A DNA stretch of 64,000 bases from Fibrivirga algicola (GCF_011742925.1 NZ_WAEL01000007.1:310001-374000); one strand, 5' to 3'. Positions 23,823-34,256 are shown, counted from the stretch's first letter. The notes: generated by a model not told the origin, from the letters alone. Translations and numbers: made by a program.

Positions 23823-25454
23823 TTACCCGCGCTGACTGACTGCGCCAGTTTGCATCTTTCCCTGAAGAACAGGTCGGCTGTCTTTCGTTTTGTTGATCTT
23901 CGAGATACTGCTTTCAAACTCAACGGCAACCGTATCGGCCTTAAAGCGGCAGGTGACGGTTTCGTAATGAGCCGTTTCAATGAACCGCCAGGTCATCAGA
24001 AAGGTGTTGGCATCCGTCCAGGTACCGGTGCCGGCAATGCGCGTTTTGGTTTCACCGGGAATGGGCGTTGGTACCAGTTTAATCGGTGCCGTCGACAGCG
24101 TCGATTCGCTCTCTGCCCATTTGTTAAGGCCACAGGTTAGCTGGTGCTTGCCCTGCCCATCGTTGAATTTGACCAGGCAGTTGCCGTTAGCAAAGGTCAA
24201 CGACATGCTGCTGGCTTTCAGGGAATTGTCGTCGAACAAAATAGTTTTCCCACTGATGGTAGCTGCCAGGAGTGAGGTGGCTTCTGCGGCCGGGTAGGTG
24301 AGAGCGAGGCTGCTCAGCTTCCGATTCATCTGGGCGGTTGCGGCCGCATCGGCGGGGAGCGGACTGGCGTTGAAAGCGGGCAGAATATGGTTCCAGACGG
24401 CGTCCATTACGGCCTGCATATCGCCCGTTTCGGAGGTGATGGCAATAACGGCATCTTCGTTGGGCATCACGATACAGTACTGACCCATGGCTCCATCGCC
24501 CCGGTACGCGTCGTGCCGACACCGCCAGAACTGGTAGCCGTAGCCCTGAAGCCAGTCGTTTTCTTCGGCTTTGCGTTTACCCCCGGCCGACTGGACCTGC
24601 GGCTTGGTGGCGTCGGCAATCCAGCCTTCAGATAGAAGTCGCTTGCCATTCCAAATGCCCTTTTGCAGGTAGAGCTGACCGAATTTGGCGATGTCTTCGG
24701 TATGCAGTCGCAGTCCCCAGCCGCCGGTGTTGATGCCGTTCGGGTCCACCTCCCAGTCGGCGCCTTCGATACCCAGCGGACCAAACAGGCGTGGTGTCAG
24801 GTACGTGATCAGGGGCTGTCCGGTCAGTTTCTGGACAATCGCCGACAGCATGTAGGTGGCACCACTGTTGTACACGAAATGCGTACCTGGCTTGTGGTCG
24901 ACGGGATGGGCCAGAAACACCTTGATCCAGTTTGTGTTGCCGTTTGCCCGCATATCGGGCGTGGGCTCCTTGTCGTGCCCGGTGGTCATGGTGAGCAGAT
25001 CCTTCACGCGCATGGCCGCCAGGTTTTCACTGACGGTGGCGGGGAGCTGATCCTTGAAAAAGGAAACAACTTTATCGTCTACCGACAGGCGACCTTCGTC
25101 TACTGCAATTCCAACAGCGGTTGAGGTAAAGGCTTTGCTCAGCGAGTAGAGCGTATGTTTCAGCTGAGGAGCGTAGGGCGCCCACCAGCCTTCGCCCACA
25201 ACTTTTCCGTGACGAACCACCATGATGCTGTGCACATTGAGGTTCGCCTTTTCAATGGTAGTGGTAAAATCGAGTAATCCCGACGGAGCAACCCCCTGCG
25301 CCGTGGGCAGGCTGCGGGGCAGTTTGGCCGTACGCGTGGGCGATAACAGCCCTTCCGGCGAGCCGACTGAACTGGCCCAACTGGTGGTGGCTACGCTGAG
25401 GCCCAGGGCGCCAAAGCCCAGTTGCTTCAAAAAATGTCTGCGATCGAGATGCAT
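23823..25454 (-). CDS. Tat-exported serine hydrolase, class C beta-lactamase fold
   Basis: A 543-residue protein with a twin-arginine signal (RRHFLKQLGFGALG). The catalytic domain of the beta-lactamase/esterase family spans about 60-400. It has the SxxK motif SLSK, a YNS motif in HFVYNSGATYMLS, and GDGAMGQYCIV at the third-motif position. The C-terminal 150 residues form a beta-rich add-on domain. Proteins of this kind are often esterases or D-amino peptidases rather than true beta-lactamases. The gene ends just before the long palindrome. Confidence 0.87.
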   Translation of the reverse strand: MHLDRRHFLKQLGFGALGLSVATTSWASSVGSPEGLLSPTRTAKLPRSLPTAQGVAPSGLLDFTTTIEKANLNVHSIMVVRHGKVVGEGWWAPYAPQLKHTLYSLSKAFTSTAVGIAVDEGRLSVDDKVVSFFKDQLPATVSENLAAMRVKDLLTMTTGHDKEPTPDMRANGNTNWIKVFLAHPVDHKPGTHFVYNSGATYMLSAIVQKLTGQPLITYLTPRLFGPLGIEGADWEVDPNGINTGGWGLRLHTEDIAKFGQLYLQKGIWNGKRLLSEGWIADATKPQVQSAGGKRKAEENDWLQGYGYQFWRCRHDAYRGDGAMGQYCIVMPNEDAVIAITSETGDMQAVMDAVWNHILPAFNASPLPADAAATAQMNRKLSSLALTYPAAEATSLLAATISGKTILFDDNSLKASSMSLTFANGNCLVKFNDGQGKHQLTCGLNKWAESESTLSTAPIKLVPTPIPGETKTRIAGTGTWTDANTFLMTWRFIETAHYETVTCRFKADTVAVEFESSISKINKTKDSRPVLQGKMQTGAVSQRG

Positions 25455-25516
25455 AAGAACGGACGGTTTAGGGTTGCCTGGTAATGAAGCAGGCGGGTCG
25501 TTTGGATGGTGCTGTC

Positions 25517-26530
25517 TTACTTGGCAATGGCCGACTGCATGGCTTTCTTAAAGTACCGGCCCTGTCGGGTAGGTGTATAATTCCAATCACTGAACAACAT
25601 AGGGGCCCACTGCGGATCGAACACCCAGACCACATACGAAATGCCATTGGTGGCACAATAGCTGGTAATGGCGTCGCCGTACGATTCGTCGCTGATTACG
25701 GGTACGTGCGCTCCTTTATCATCGGCTCCGCAAAAGCCGATTTCCGTTAGTAGCAATGGGTATTTTTTGGCGATGAAGCCCCAATCGGCCGTCCATTGTG
25801 GTTCCCACGGTTTGGGGCGTTTCATAGGGTAGGGGTGACTGACGTACCCGATCCCTTCGGCGTTGATCGGGCTTTGGGCCACTTCTTTCAAGTCATAGGC
25901 CCAGTTGAAACCAGCCACCAGCGGAATGGCTTTGGCACCGTTTGCCCGGATGATCGTGATCGTTTCCTCCATTAACGCTTTCCAGTCGGCCCAGGTACAC
26001 GTACCCAGCTTGCCACCCATAACGGTCGGTTCGTTGAACAGCTCGAAGAACGCAACGGTTGAGTTGTCTTTGTAATGGTCCGACAGGGTGCGCCAGAACT
26101 CAAACGATTCCTTGCGGGTGGTTTCGTAGTTTGGGCTCTGGTACATCTCGTTCTTAAGGTTGCCAATGCTGTGCCAGTCGATCACGACATACATGCCCAG
26201 TTCGCCCGCCCAGGCTACGCCTTTGTCGAGTAGTTGTAGGTACTGGGTAGCACCCCGACTGCGCCAGGCCGCCGGATGTACCGGAAACCTGACCAGGGTG
26301 GCTCCCCAGCGTTTCATTTCCTCGAAATACGACTTGTCCCAGTGGCCACTTTTTTCCAATTTGTCGGGGTCACTGGCGTTGAGTCCTCTGAACACAACCG
26401 GTTTCCCGTCGGCCGTCACAAATTGGTTTCCCTGCACGCGAAGCTGGCCAAGCGGCGTAGTCGGCTGAGCCATTAACTGCCCCGCCAAGAGTAGCAGGCT
26501 GACAAGTAAACGTACTGATTGTGCTTGCAT
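25517..26530 (-). CDS. Secreted GH5-family glycoside hydrolase
   Basis: A 337-residue protein starting at MQAQSVRLLVSLLLLAG, with a Sec signal ending at LMAQ. A longer frame from a GTG is open, but its first 21 residues do not look like a signal. GH5 marks are VVFRGLN near the start, VRFPVHPAAW, the acid/base Glu in FFELFNEPT and the nucleophile Glu in LLTEIGFCG. The fold is a TIM barrel. Cellulase, mannanase or related beta-glycosidase activity is likely; the exact substrate is unclear. It lies 62 bp upstream of the serine hydrolase gene and 74 bp downstream of the Gfo/Idh gene. Confidence 0.87.
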   Translation of the reverse strand: MQAQSVRLLVSLLLLAGQLMAQPTTPLGQLRVQGNQFVTADGKPVVFRGLNASDPDKLEKSGHWDKSYFEEMKRWGATLVRFPVHPAAWRSRGATQYLQLLDKGVAWAGELGMYVVIDWHSIGNLKNEMYQSPNYETTRKESFEFWRTLSDHYKDNSTVAFFELFNEPTVMGGKLGTCTWADWKALMEETITIIRANGAKAIPLVAGFNWAYDLKEVAQSPINAEGIGYVSHPYPMKRPKPWEPQWTADWGFIAKKYPLLLTEIGFCGADDKGAHVPVISDESYGDAITSYCATNGISYVVWVFDPQWAPMLFSDWNYTPTRQGRYFKKAMQSAIAK

Positions 26531-26604
26531 TGAGTGATAAAGCGCTTGTTGTGGTTTGTGGGTACTGCTCGTGAAGCAGCCCCCACAAACCACAGCCTAT
26601 TAAC

Positions 26605-28047
26605 TTAAACGGCGTTGCCGATCTTCATTTTTACAGGGTCCCAGCTAACCACTTTCTTCTGGAGCAGGCTCATGTTACCACACTGCGTTGGGCCGCAGGC
26701 GCGCAGACCAAACGTGGCGTCTTCGATGTTTGGCTTCTTGTCGCGTACCGAGTTGAAGAAATTGACAAAATGCTCGTACCGGTCGCCTTTGTAGTCTTTT
26801 GGTACCGAGTATTTAAACTCTTTGGGCCCTTCCATCTCGGGAATAGCCGGGTACAGTTTATTGTACTGGGCGATATATAACTCCTTCTGATCTTTCGGGA
26901 AATTGTCGATCGACATGCCCGGCGCTTTGGGAAACTTGTTGCGGTGTACCGTGAGGCTATCCCAGCCAATAGACAGGTCGCCCTCGGTACCCACGAGCCG
27001 AACCAGGTAGTTGCCGCCCCCGCCATCTACGAAGTTCGAGCGGGTGGTAAGGTTGAACTCAGGGTGTTCGGCTGTTTTAGGGTAATCGTAGACACTCAGC
27101 TGAATATCAGGTACGTCGCGCCCGTCTTTCCAGTAGCGGGTACCCCCACTCGAATAGACCCGGTTGGGCCCCAGCGAGCCGGTAATGGTGTGCAGCGTAG
27201 TGAGCAGGTGGACGTACAGATCGCCCGCAATGCCGGTGCCGTAGTCTTGGTAGTTACGCCAGCGGAAAAAGCGGAGCGGGTCCCACGACCGCTTGGGGGC
27301 GCTGCCCAGGTACGTGTCCCAGTCAACGGTTTGTGGTGATGCATCGGGTGGAATCGAGTATTGCCAGGCGCCCATGGCACTGTGCCGGTCATAAATTGCT
27401 TCGGCAAAAACCAGCTCGCCAATGTCGCCCGCTTTCAGCAGTTCTTTGGCTTTGGCAATAATGATCGACGACGCAAACTGGCTGCCCACCTGGAATACCT
27501 TACCTGTCTCGTTCGACACTTTAATAAGCGTATGGCCGTCGTCAACCTTCTGCACCATCGGCTTCTCGCAGTACACGTGCTTGCCTTTGCGCATGGCGTC
27601 TGACGAGATTTTTTCGTGCCAGTGATCGGTCGTGGCGTTGATAACAGCGTCGATGTCAGTCCGGTCGAGCAGCGTGCGGTAATCGCGGGTAACGGTGAGG
27701 CCATCGCCCCACAGCTCTTTTGCGCGGCGCAGGCGACCGTCGTATAAATCACACGCGGCTACCATTTCAACACCGTCGACCTGAAGGGCGGTCTGCATAT
27801 CGCCGATACCCATACCGCCGGTACCGATCAGCGCCATCCTGACTTTGCTGTTTGCCGAGCTGCTCGCGTGGTTTTTAACCAGGTTGAGGTACTGGGTGGT
27901 TGGTGCACCCTTAGCCGATTCTGCTAGGGCAACGGGTGTTGTAGCCGCTACGCCGAGCGTTTTTAAAAATGAGCGACGAGATGCCGAACCAGGAGAAGCG
28001 TCGGACGAGTAGGTGGGCGAAACTGGGGGTTGATCGCGTTTAGTCAT
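26605..28047 (-). CDS. Tat-exported Gfo/Idh/MocA oxidoreductase
   Basis: A 480-residue protein with a twin-arginine signal (SRRSFLKTLGVAATTPVAL). An N-terminal Rossmann domain follows (MALIGTGGMGIGD), then the family EKP motif in VYCEKPM, and a C-terminal alpha/beta domain that binds the sugar. Such exported members act on sugars or cyclitols, often with tightly bound NAD(P). Its neighbour is a GH5 enzyme, which fits a saccharide-degrading set. The octamer ACGTACCT lies right at the start codon. Confidence 0.88.
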   Translation of the reverse strand: MTKRDQPPVSPTYSSDASPGSASRRSFLKTLGVAATTPVALAESAKGAPTTQYLNLVKNHASSSANSKVRMALIGTGGMGIGDMQTALQVDGVEMVAACDLYDGRLRRAKELWGDGLTVTRDYRTLLDRTDIDAVINATTDHWHEKISSDAMRKGKHVYCEKPMVQKVDDGHTLIKVSNETGKVFQVGSQFASSIIIAKAKELLKAGDIGELVFAEAIYDRHSAMGAWQYSIPPDASPQTVDWDTYLGSAPKRSWDPLRFFRWRNYQDYGTGIAGDLYVHLLTTLHTITGSLGPNRVYSSGGTRYWKDGRDVPDIQLSVYDYPKTAEHPEFNLTTRSNFVDGGGGNYLVRLVGTEGDLSIGWDSLTVHRNKFPKAPGMSIDNFPKDQKELYIAQYNKLYPAIPEMEGPKEFKYSVPKDYKGDRYEHFVNFFNSVRDKKPNIEDATFGLRACGPTQCGNMSLLQKKVVSWDPVKMKIGNAV

Positions 28048-28156
28048 CAGGTACGTATGGCTTTTGGGTAGTCTTGTTATTTTTTATTGAAGTAAATTAG
28101 TGACTATACATACTCTGTGCAATTCATTTAGTACACATTAACCGCAACTTCATCAC

Positions 28157-28396
28157 ATGGCCGAGTATCTGCCAGCCGGTAATCCTGAATTACTGCTTGA
28201 ACTTCTTCAGTACCCGATGCCCTTCGGTAAATACAAAGGGCGGTTACTTCGGGAATTGCCCGTAACGTACCTGGAATGGTTTTCACAGAAAGGCTTTCCC
28301 CCTGGAAAGCTGGGCATGCTGCTCCAGACGTTGTACGAAATCAGGCTGAATGGCCTCGACTACCTGCTCGACGAACTTCAGAAAACGCGACGCTAG
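28157..28396 (+). CDS. DUF3820-family small protein
   Basis: A 79-residue protein with the DUF3820 core: MPFGKYKGRLLRELPVTYLEW and a helical C-terminus. The family is sometimes described as putative regulators and is related to small domains of exonuclease-associated proteins. No function is firm. It lies divergent from the Gfo/Idh gene, across a 110-bp AT-rich gap likely to hold both promoters. Confidence 0.8.
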   Translation: MAEYLPAGNPELLLELLQYPMPFGKYKGRLLRELPVTYLEWFSQKGFPPGKLGMLLQTLYEIRLNGLDYLLDELQKTRR

Positions 28397-28420
28397 GAGA
28401 GAGGCCTGTTCAGTGACCAA

Positions 28421-29722
28421 TCAGGGTTTGACGTGGCGCAGTTCAAGCCCGACCGACGAACGGGGTTTGAAGCCGGTCCAGGAACCTTGGTTGGCGGATT
28501 CGGGCAGGGCGAGGTATTTGCCGTAGGCCATGCCCTTCAGGTGCATGCCCAAAAAAGCGGTGACAAAGTGCTGGTTGATGTTGTTAATCCGGCGTTCGTT
28601 CCAGGCAGGTTCGGCGTAGCGGTAATATTCGTCGATATGCAGGCCGGGCTTCAGCGACTCGGCTGGTGGTGGGTTGGGTGCCACGTTATGCCGGGCATTC
28701 AGGTACGTCAGCAGGTACCGATCAGCGTTGACGGCCCCGTCGAAAATTGCTTTTATTCCTTTTTCGTAGCCTGAAATATCATCTTTGCTACCCGCCACAA
28801 ACAGCGTAGGACGGGTTAGCCCGGCTAGTCCTTCCGCATCCCAAACGCCCCGTTCCATGCCCCAGGGAGCAAACGCCACCACGGCCTTGATGCGTGGGTC
28901 CTGCGAGGCTTTGTACTCCGGCGCGTTGGTCAGGCGCGTATCGAGTGCCGTACTGCCGCCCGAGAGCTGTTTGAACATACCGGCTGCCTGGGCGCTGTAG
29001 CCCGCACCAACGGCGTTCAGTGCACCATACCCCCCCATCGAATAGCCGATCAGACCGGTGTTATTGGCGTCGAGTAAGCCGGCCAAAAACGATTTGCTTG
29101 TTTTCTCGCTCAGGCGGGCCATTTCGTTTAGGACAAACAGGTCGTCGAGTGCCCGGTTGTAGAGCGTGCTGGCAAATCCGCCCGCGTCCCGAAACGTCGA
29201 TTCGGCGTGATCGATGGAAACGACAACGTACCCCTTTGACGCCAGATTTTCGGTCAGGTACGTAAACAGCAACCGCGAACCCAGGTACCCGTGCGACACG
29301 ATGAGGAGTGGATACGGAGCCGTGCCGGTTGTGGGTGTGGCGTCGCGCAGGGCCCGCCCGGCAAACGTAAACGGAATGAGCGGACGTTTGGGGTCGTTTG
29401 AACTCCCCATTACCTGCTCATACGTTACCTGTTGCGTTTTGCCCGCCGGGATGTCGGCCGGGTACCAAATCTCGACGGTGAGTGGCCGGTCGTAGCGCGG
29501 TGTTTGCCCATCTTTCGTCTTTAGAATATTCAGCTGATTAGCGTGGGAGAGTGTCAGCGTGCGAACGCCAACGCCGAGGACTCCCCGCGCCGCCAGTTCG
29601 GGAGCATCGGGGAGCAGGTCGCCGAACACGAACGCGTCGGTGGCTGACTGCGCCTGAACGGCAGTTGACAGGAACAATACCCCACTAATGAGCAGGGTGA
29701 TAAATCGGTAGCAGAAGTGCAT
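28421..29722 (-). CDS. Secreted alpha/beta hydrolase (platelet-activating-factor acetylhydrolase/dienelactone hydrolase type)
   Basis: A 433-residue protein starting at MHFCYRFITLLISG, whose signal ends at AVQAQ. It contains LTVEIWYPAD near the start, LLIVSHGYLGSR (oxyanion region), GYSMGGYGALN with the nucleophile Ser, and a late Asp and His (AGSKDDISG, NARHNVAP). The arrangement fits PAF-acetylhydrolase-like enzymes that cut short ester bonds. A longer frame to 29767 adds 15 residues before the signal and was not used. It converges on the DUF3820 gene. Confidence 0.85.
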   Translation of the reverse strand: MHFCYRFITLLISGVLFLSTAVQAQSATDAFVFGDLLPDAPELAARGVLGVGVRTLTLSHANQLNILKTKDGQTPRYDRPLTVEIWYPADIPAGKTQQVTYEQVMGSSNDPKRPLIPFTFAGRALRDATPTTGTAPYPLLIVSHGYLGSRLLFTYLTENLASKGYVVVSIDHAESTFRDAGGFASTLYNRALDDLFVLNEMARLSEKTSKSFLAGLLDANNTGLIGYSMGGYGALNAVGAGYSAQAAGMFKQLSGGSTALDTRLTNAPEYKASQDPRIKAVVAFAPWGMERGVWDAEGLAGLTRPTLFVAGSKDDISGYEKGIKAIFDGAVNADRYLLTYLNARHNVAPNPPPAESLKPGLHIDEYYRYAEPAWNERRINNINQHFVTAFLGMHLKGMAYGKYLALPESANQGSWTGFKPRSSVGLELRHVKP

Positions 29723-30105
29723 GGTGTAAGCAGCGTTTGTGAGTAGGGTGGCGTGTCGCCTGTACATGGCAAAGTAGCTTATTCCTATTTATAACCGTTG
29801 GCGTATCACCGAACTGGTTTTGGTCAGCCTGCTTACTAGCTGAGGTGCAAAGCGCCGTCTGCTTAACCGCTTGATAAACAGTGTGCCTAAAATGATATAA
29901 CGAAATAGCTACTGAGTATATAGTTAGTAGATTTCCGCAGGGTATTTCTCATGCCTGGCAGGCACAGTACAGAGTAGCGTACCTAGCGCCAGTCAGGCCG
30001 TCTACTTGAGCGTTGAGCAGGGCCAGTGCTACACTCTCGCTTACCCATACCCCGCCAAAAGTAGAAAAGTTGACCTGTCTGTATGGAGTTAACCAATCAA
30101 CCTAT
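29723..30105. other. Intergenic region between divergent genes
   Basis: 383 bp between the hydrolase gene (minus) and the T9SS nuclease gene (plus). It should hold both promoters. A TAGATTTC box near 29927 is one base off TAnnTTTG, without a clear -33 partner. I see no gene or RNA in it. Confidence 0.45.
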
Positions 30106-33100
30106 ATGCTTATGAACCCACGATTACTCCGATTCCTGTGTCTTGTTCCGGTATTACTTGCCCGTATAGCCTGGGGCCAGAGCGTATCGTTAACTACGCT
30201 TGGTAGTACGTATACACAGAATTTTAATGAGCTGTCAAGCACAGCGGGGTCTACAACGAACAACCTGACGATTACCGGGTGGTTTATGACTGAGTCGGGC
30301 GGCAGTACCCGAGATAATGAGCAGTATGGGGTTGATATAGGGAGCAGTAATGCGGGTGATACCTATAGCTATGGGGCAACTGGCAGTGTCGATCGCGCAT
30401 TTGGCTGCCTGCGCAGTGGCACACTGGTGCCTAGCTTTGGGGCCTACTTTGTAAACAACACAGGCAGCACAATCAATAGCTTTCAAATTAGCTACACGGG
30501 CGAAGAGTGGCGATTGGGTGGGGTTGCCCGAACCGATCAACTGAACTTCGAATACAGCACCAACGCCACCGATCTGTCGACAGGCGTCTGGACATCTGTT
30601 GCCGCACTCAATTTCGTTACCCCAAATACGGTGACTGCGGGAGCGAAAGACGGCAACGCAGCGGAGAATCGAACCAACCTATCAGCGACCATCACCGGGA
30701 TATCCATCCCGAATGGAGCCGGGTTCTGGATTCGATGGACCGATTCAGACCCTGCAGGAGCAGACGACGGACTGGCCGTTGATGATTTTAGCCTCACGCC
30801 CAATGCCACTTCGACCCCATCGCTTTCGATTAATGACGTGACGCTGAGTGAAGGAAATAGTGGAACGACCGCGTTCAATTTTACCATAAGCTTATCGTCA
30901 CCTGCTCCGGCCGGAGGGGTCAGTTTTGACGTGGCTACCGCCGACGGTACGGCCACTACGGCCACTGGCGATTACATCGCCAAAAGCCTCACGGGCCAGA
31001 CGATTCCTGCGGGGAGCTCTACTTATACGTTCAGCGTGCTGATTAACGGAGATGGATTTCAAGAAGCTAACGAGGCCTTCTTTGTCAATGTAACTAATGT
31101 TACCGGTACTACAGTTGCTGATGCACAGGGGCTGGGTATTATTCAGAATGACGATGTATCGATCCTGCCCATTTACAGCATTCAGGGGGCAGGTCATACC
31201 TCGCCCCTTGTTGGTCAGTCGGTCGTTACAACCGGGATTGTTACGGCGCTTCGGAGTAATGGATTCTATATACAGAACCCAACTCCGGATAGTGACGAAG
31301 CTACGTCAGAAGGGCTATTTGTCTTTACCAGTTCGGCTCCTGTAGTAGCCATTGGTGATGCGGTACAGGTTACCGGCACCATCGCCGAATTCAGAGCGGG
31401 TGGCGCTGGCTCAGCCAACCTAACCACGACTGAGCTTACCAATCCCACTGTTACTAGACTATCGTCAGGTAATTCACTGCCAGCCACAACGGTTCTTGGC
31501 AACGGAGGCCGCGCTATACCTTCCACAATAATTGATAACGACGCTGCAGGTAACGTCGAAACAAGCGGTACGTTCGACCCAGCTACGGATGGAATTGATT
31601 TTTATGAAAGTCTGGAGGGGATGTTGGTTCAGATCAACAACCCGGTAGCAGTTGGCCCAACCGCTAGTTCCGGCGAGATCTGGGTACTGGCCGATAACGG
31701 GGCCGCAGCCGGCCTGCGTACGGCCCGAGGCGGTATTTTGATTCAGTCGACGGATTTTAACCCTGAGCGAATCCAGATCGATAACGTGCTGTATAGTGCC
31801 AGTAGCCCTATGGTGACTGTAGGCACTCAACTCAATACCATCACGGGAGTAGTCGATTACAACTCGGGCAACTTTGCCGTACTACCCGCAACGGCCCCGG
31901 TGGTTTCATCACCTTCGGGCTTAACGAAAGAAGTTACCACCCTGACGGGCGACAGTCGAAAATTGACCGTTGCGACCTTCAATGTTGAAAATCTAGATTC
32001 GGGCGATGGTGCACAGAAATTTACTAGCCTGGCTACGGCTGTGGTTACCAACCTGCAATCGCCCGACATTATCGTTGTTGAAGAGATACAGGACAACAAT
32101 GGCCCTGTCAATGATGCTATTGTTTCCGCATCGACCACCTACCAGACGTTGGTTGATGCCATCGCTTCGGCCGGTGGGCCTACATACGCCTACCGCCAGA
32201 TTGATCCTGTAGATGACCAGGATGGTGGAGAACCGGGCGGTAACATTCGGCAGGGTTTTCTGTACAATCCGGTGCGGGTGAGTTTTATGGATCGGCCGGG
32301 AGGTAATGCGACGACAGCTACGACGGTTAGTGCCAGTGGTGGGCAACCCGTGTTATCGGCTAGCCCCGGCCGCATTGATCCCACTAATGCCGCCTTTGCG
32401 GCTAGCCGTAAACCGCTGGTTGGTGAATTTATGTTCAACGGGCAAACGGTATTTGTTATTGGTAACCACTTCAATTCAAAAGGAGGTGATCAGCCGCTGT
32501 TTGGTAAGTTTCAGCCACCGGTACTCAGTAGCGAAGCCCAGCGGATTCAGCAGGCAACCATCGTAAAGGATTTTGTACAGAGTATTCTGGCAATCAGTGC
32601 GTCTGCCAACGTAGTTGTGGCTGGTGACCTGAACGACTTTGAGTTTGCTGCTCCGCTGACCATTCTAAAAAACAGTGGCCTTACTGCACTGATTGAAACG
32701 CTGCCTGCCAACGAACGCTACACGTACAATTTCGAAGGGAACGCACAAACGCTCGACCACATTCTGGTCAGCAACAGCCTGTTGAGTAAACTTAACGGGT
32801 TCGATGTGGTGCATATGAATTCGGAATTTGCGGATCAGATTAGCGACCATGATCCGAGTGTGGCGCAGTTTAGTCTGGAACCGCCGGTGTCGGTAACGAT
32901 CGCTGCCAACGCATCTGCAATATGTCCGGGTACCCCCGTTGCTTTCTCGCTCACGGTTGGAGGACTAACGGCCGGGCAGACGTACAGTTACACGATCAGC
33001 AACGGAACCAACACGATCTCGGCAGTTGGTCAATCGGCTACCCTTATACAAACCAGTGTTATTCCCACCGTCAACGGAGCTTTTACGGCTACCGTTTCAA

Positions 33101-34233
33101 CCAACGATAACTTGGTCGCAATGGCTGTAAGTGGCCCGATAACCATCAACGAGGTGCCGTTAAACACGAGCCTGACGAGTGCGTCTGTCTGCACTGGTCA
33201 ATCGGCTACGTTGCTGGCCACGTCGACCGGCGGCAGCAGTTACACGCTAAGTGATGGGCAGCAGAGTACGTCGGGTCAATTTGTGGTGAGTGCGGCAGGT
33301 ACCTACACGGTGATTGCCGGAAACGCCAGTGGGTGTACAGCAACGGCCACAGCCACGCTAACGGTCAATTCGCTGCCAACTGCCAGCCTGACTGCCTCGG
33401 CAACTACAGTGACTGTAGGCCAGTCGGTTTTGCTCAGCGCCAGCGGAGGTACGTCGTATCTGTGGAGCACAGGCGCTACTGGTAGCAGCATTACCGTAAC
33501 GCCACCAGCCGGTAGCACGGTGTATTCGGTGGTCGTTACTAATCTGGCCAGTTGCTCCAGTATCGCGTCGGTCAGCATTACGGCTATCCGGTTACTTGAC
33601 GTGGACGGCCCGGCCCGACTCTGTATTAAAAGCGCGCCACCAGCCAACGAGGCTGTTACGCTGCCACTGGCTATGACTGTAACGGGTGGGACGTCGCCGT
33701 ATACGTACAGTTGGTCTTACAAAGCACCAAATTCGACGAACTATAAGGGAATCGCAACTGCCGGTACCGCTATCGGAAAGGTCAGTTTTGTGCCTGTTCC
33801 GGGTGGCTCAACCATCAACATCACTGGCACAAAAGGGAACCTCAACGGCCTGCAGAATTATTTGATTCGGTTGACTGTGACAGATAAAACCGGGGCTGCC
33901 GTCAGCGAGGAAACACTGCTGGATGGATCGTGCATGCTGGGTGGTAGTAACGCCCGTATGGGGCGGGAAACCGACGAGTTGGTTCAGGTGCGGGTGTATC
34001 CTAATCCGGTACAAGAAATGCTGGAAGTGGATATACAGGGGTTGACGGCTCCCGCCCGTATTGTGCTTCTCGACGTGGCAGGTCGACTACAACAGCAGTG
34101 GGACATAGCACCGGTTGCGGGTGTAGGGAAACTGCGGGTTACTGTATCGGATTTGCCCGAAGGAGTTTATATCCTGAACGTGAAAACGGCTGAAGGTATA
34201 CTGCATCGCCAGCGGTTGCTGAAGCAGCGGTAG
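30106..34233 (+). CDS. Secreted nuclease-family protein with Calx-beta, Ig-like and T9SS sorting domains
   Basis: A 1375-residue protein from an ATG at 30106 (30112 is possible), with a signal ending at AWGQ. Next come a beta-sandwich region (about 20-230), a Calx-beta domain (about 235-350, SINDVTLSEGNSG), an OB-fold region, and an endonuclease/exonuclease/phosphatase domain (about 620-920) with VATFNVENL, IIVVEEIQD, GNHFNSKGG, VVAGDLNDFE, TLDHILVS and ISDHDPSV. Ig/PKD-like domains follow, then a T9SS type A sorting domain from about 1293 (VRVYPNPVQEML). It should be secreted or held on the cell surface. It differs in architecture from the giant nuclease at the left edge. Confidence 0.9.
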   Translation: MLMNPRLLRFLCLVPVLLARIAWGQSVSLTTLGSTYTQNFNELSSTAGSTTNNLTITGWFMTESGGSTRDNEQYGVDIGSSNAGDTYSYGATGSVDRAFGCLRSGTLVPSFGAYFVNNTGSTINSFQISYTGEEWRLGGVARTDQLNFEYSTNATDLSTGVWTSVAALNFVTPNTVTAGAKDGNAAENRTNLSATITGISIPNGAGFWIRWTDSDPAGADDGLAVDDFSLTPNATSTPSLSINDVTLSEGNSGTTAFNFTISLSSPAPAGGVSFDVATADGTATTATGDYIAKSLTGQTIPAGSSTYTFSVLINGDGFQEANEAFFVNVTNVTGTTVADAQGLGIIQNDDVSILPIYSIQGAGHTSPLVGQSVVTTGIVTALRSNGFYIQNPTPDSDEATSEGLFVFTSSAPVVAIGDAVQVTGTIAEFRAGGAGSANLTTTELTNPTVTRLSSGNSLPATTVLGNGGRAIPSTIIDNDAAGNVETSGTFDPATDGIDFYESLEGMLVQINNPVAVGPTASSGEIWVLADNGAAAGLRTARGGILIQSTDFNPERIQIDNVLYSASSPMVTVGTQLNTITGVVDYNSGNFAVLPATAPVVSSPSGLTKEVTTLTGDSRKLTVATFNVENLDSGDGAQKFTSLATAVVTNLQSPDIIVVEEIQDNNGPVNDAIVSASTTYQTLVDAIASAGGPTYAYRQIDPVDDQDGGEPGGNIRQGFLYNPVRVSFMDRPGGNATTATTVSASGGQPVLSASPGRIDPTNAAFAASRKPLVGEFMFNGQTVFVIGNHFNSKGGDQPLFGKFQPPVLSSEAQRIQQATIVKDFVQSILAISASANVVVAGDLNDFEFAAPLTILKNSGLTALIETLPANERYTYNFEGNAQTLDHILVSNSLLSKLNGFDVVHMNSEFADQISDHDPSVAQFSLEPPVSVTIAANASAICPGTPVAFSLTVGGLTAGQTYSYTISNGTNTISAVGQSATLIQTSVIPTVNGAFTATVSTNDNLVAMAVSGPITINEVPLNTSLTSASVCTGQSATLLATSTGGSSYTLSDGQQSTSGQFVVSAAGTYTVIAGNASGCTATATATLTVNSLPTASLTASATTVTVGQSVLLSASGGTSYLWSTGATGSSITVTPPAGSTVYSVVVTNLASCSSIASVSITAIRLLDVDGPARLCIKSAPPANEAVTLPLAMTVTGGTSPYTYSWSYKAPNSTNYKGIATAGTAIGKVSFVPVPGGSTINITGTKGNLNGLQNYLIRLTVTDKTGAAVSEETLLDGSCMLGGSNARMGRETDELVQVRVYPNPVQEMLEVDIQGLTAPARIVLLDVAGRLQQQWDIAPVAGVGKLRVTVSDLPEGVYILNVKTAEGILHRQRLLKQR

Positions 34234-34256
34234 GCTACCCTGCCAACTGATTGTCG

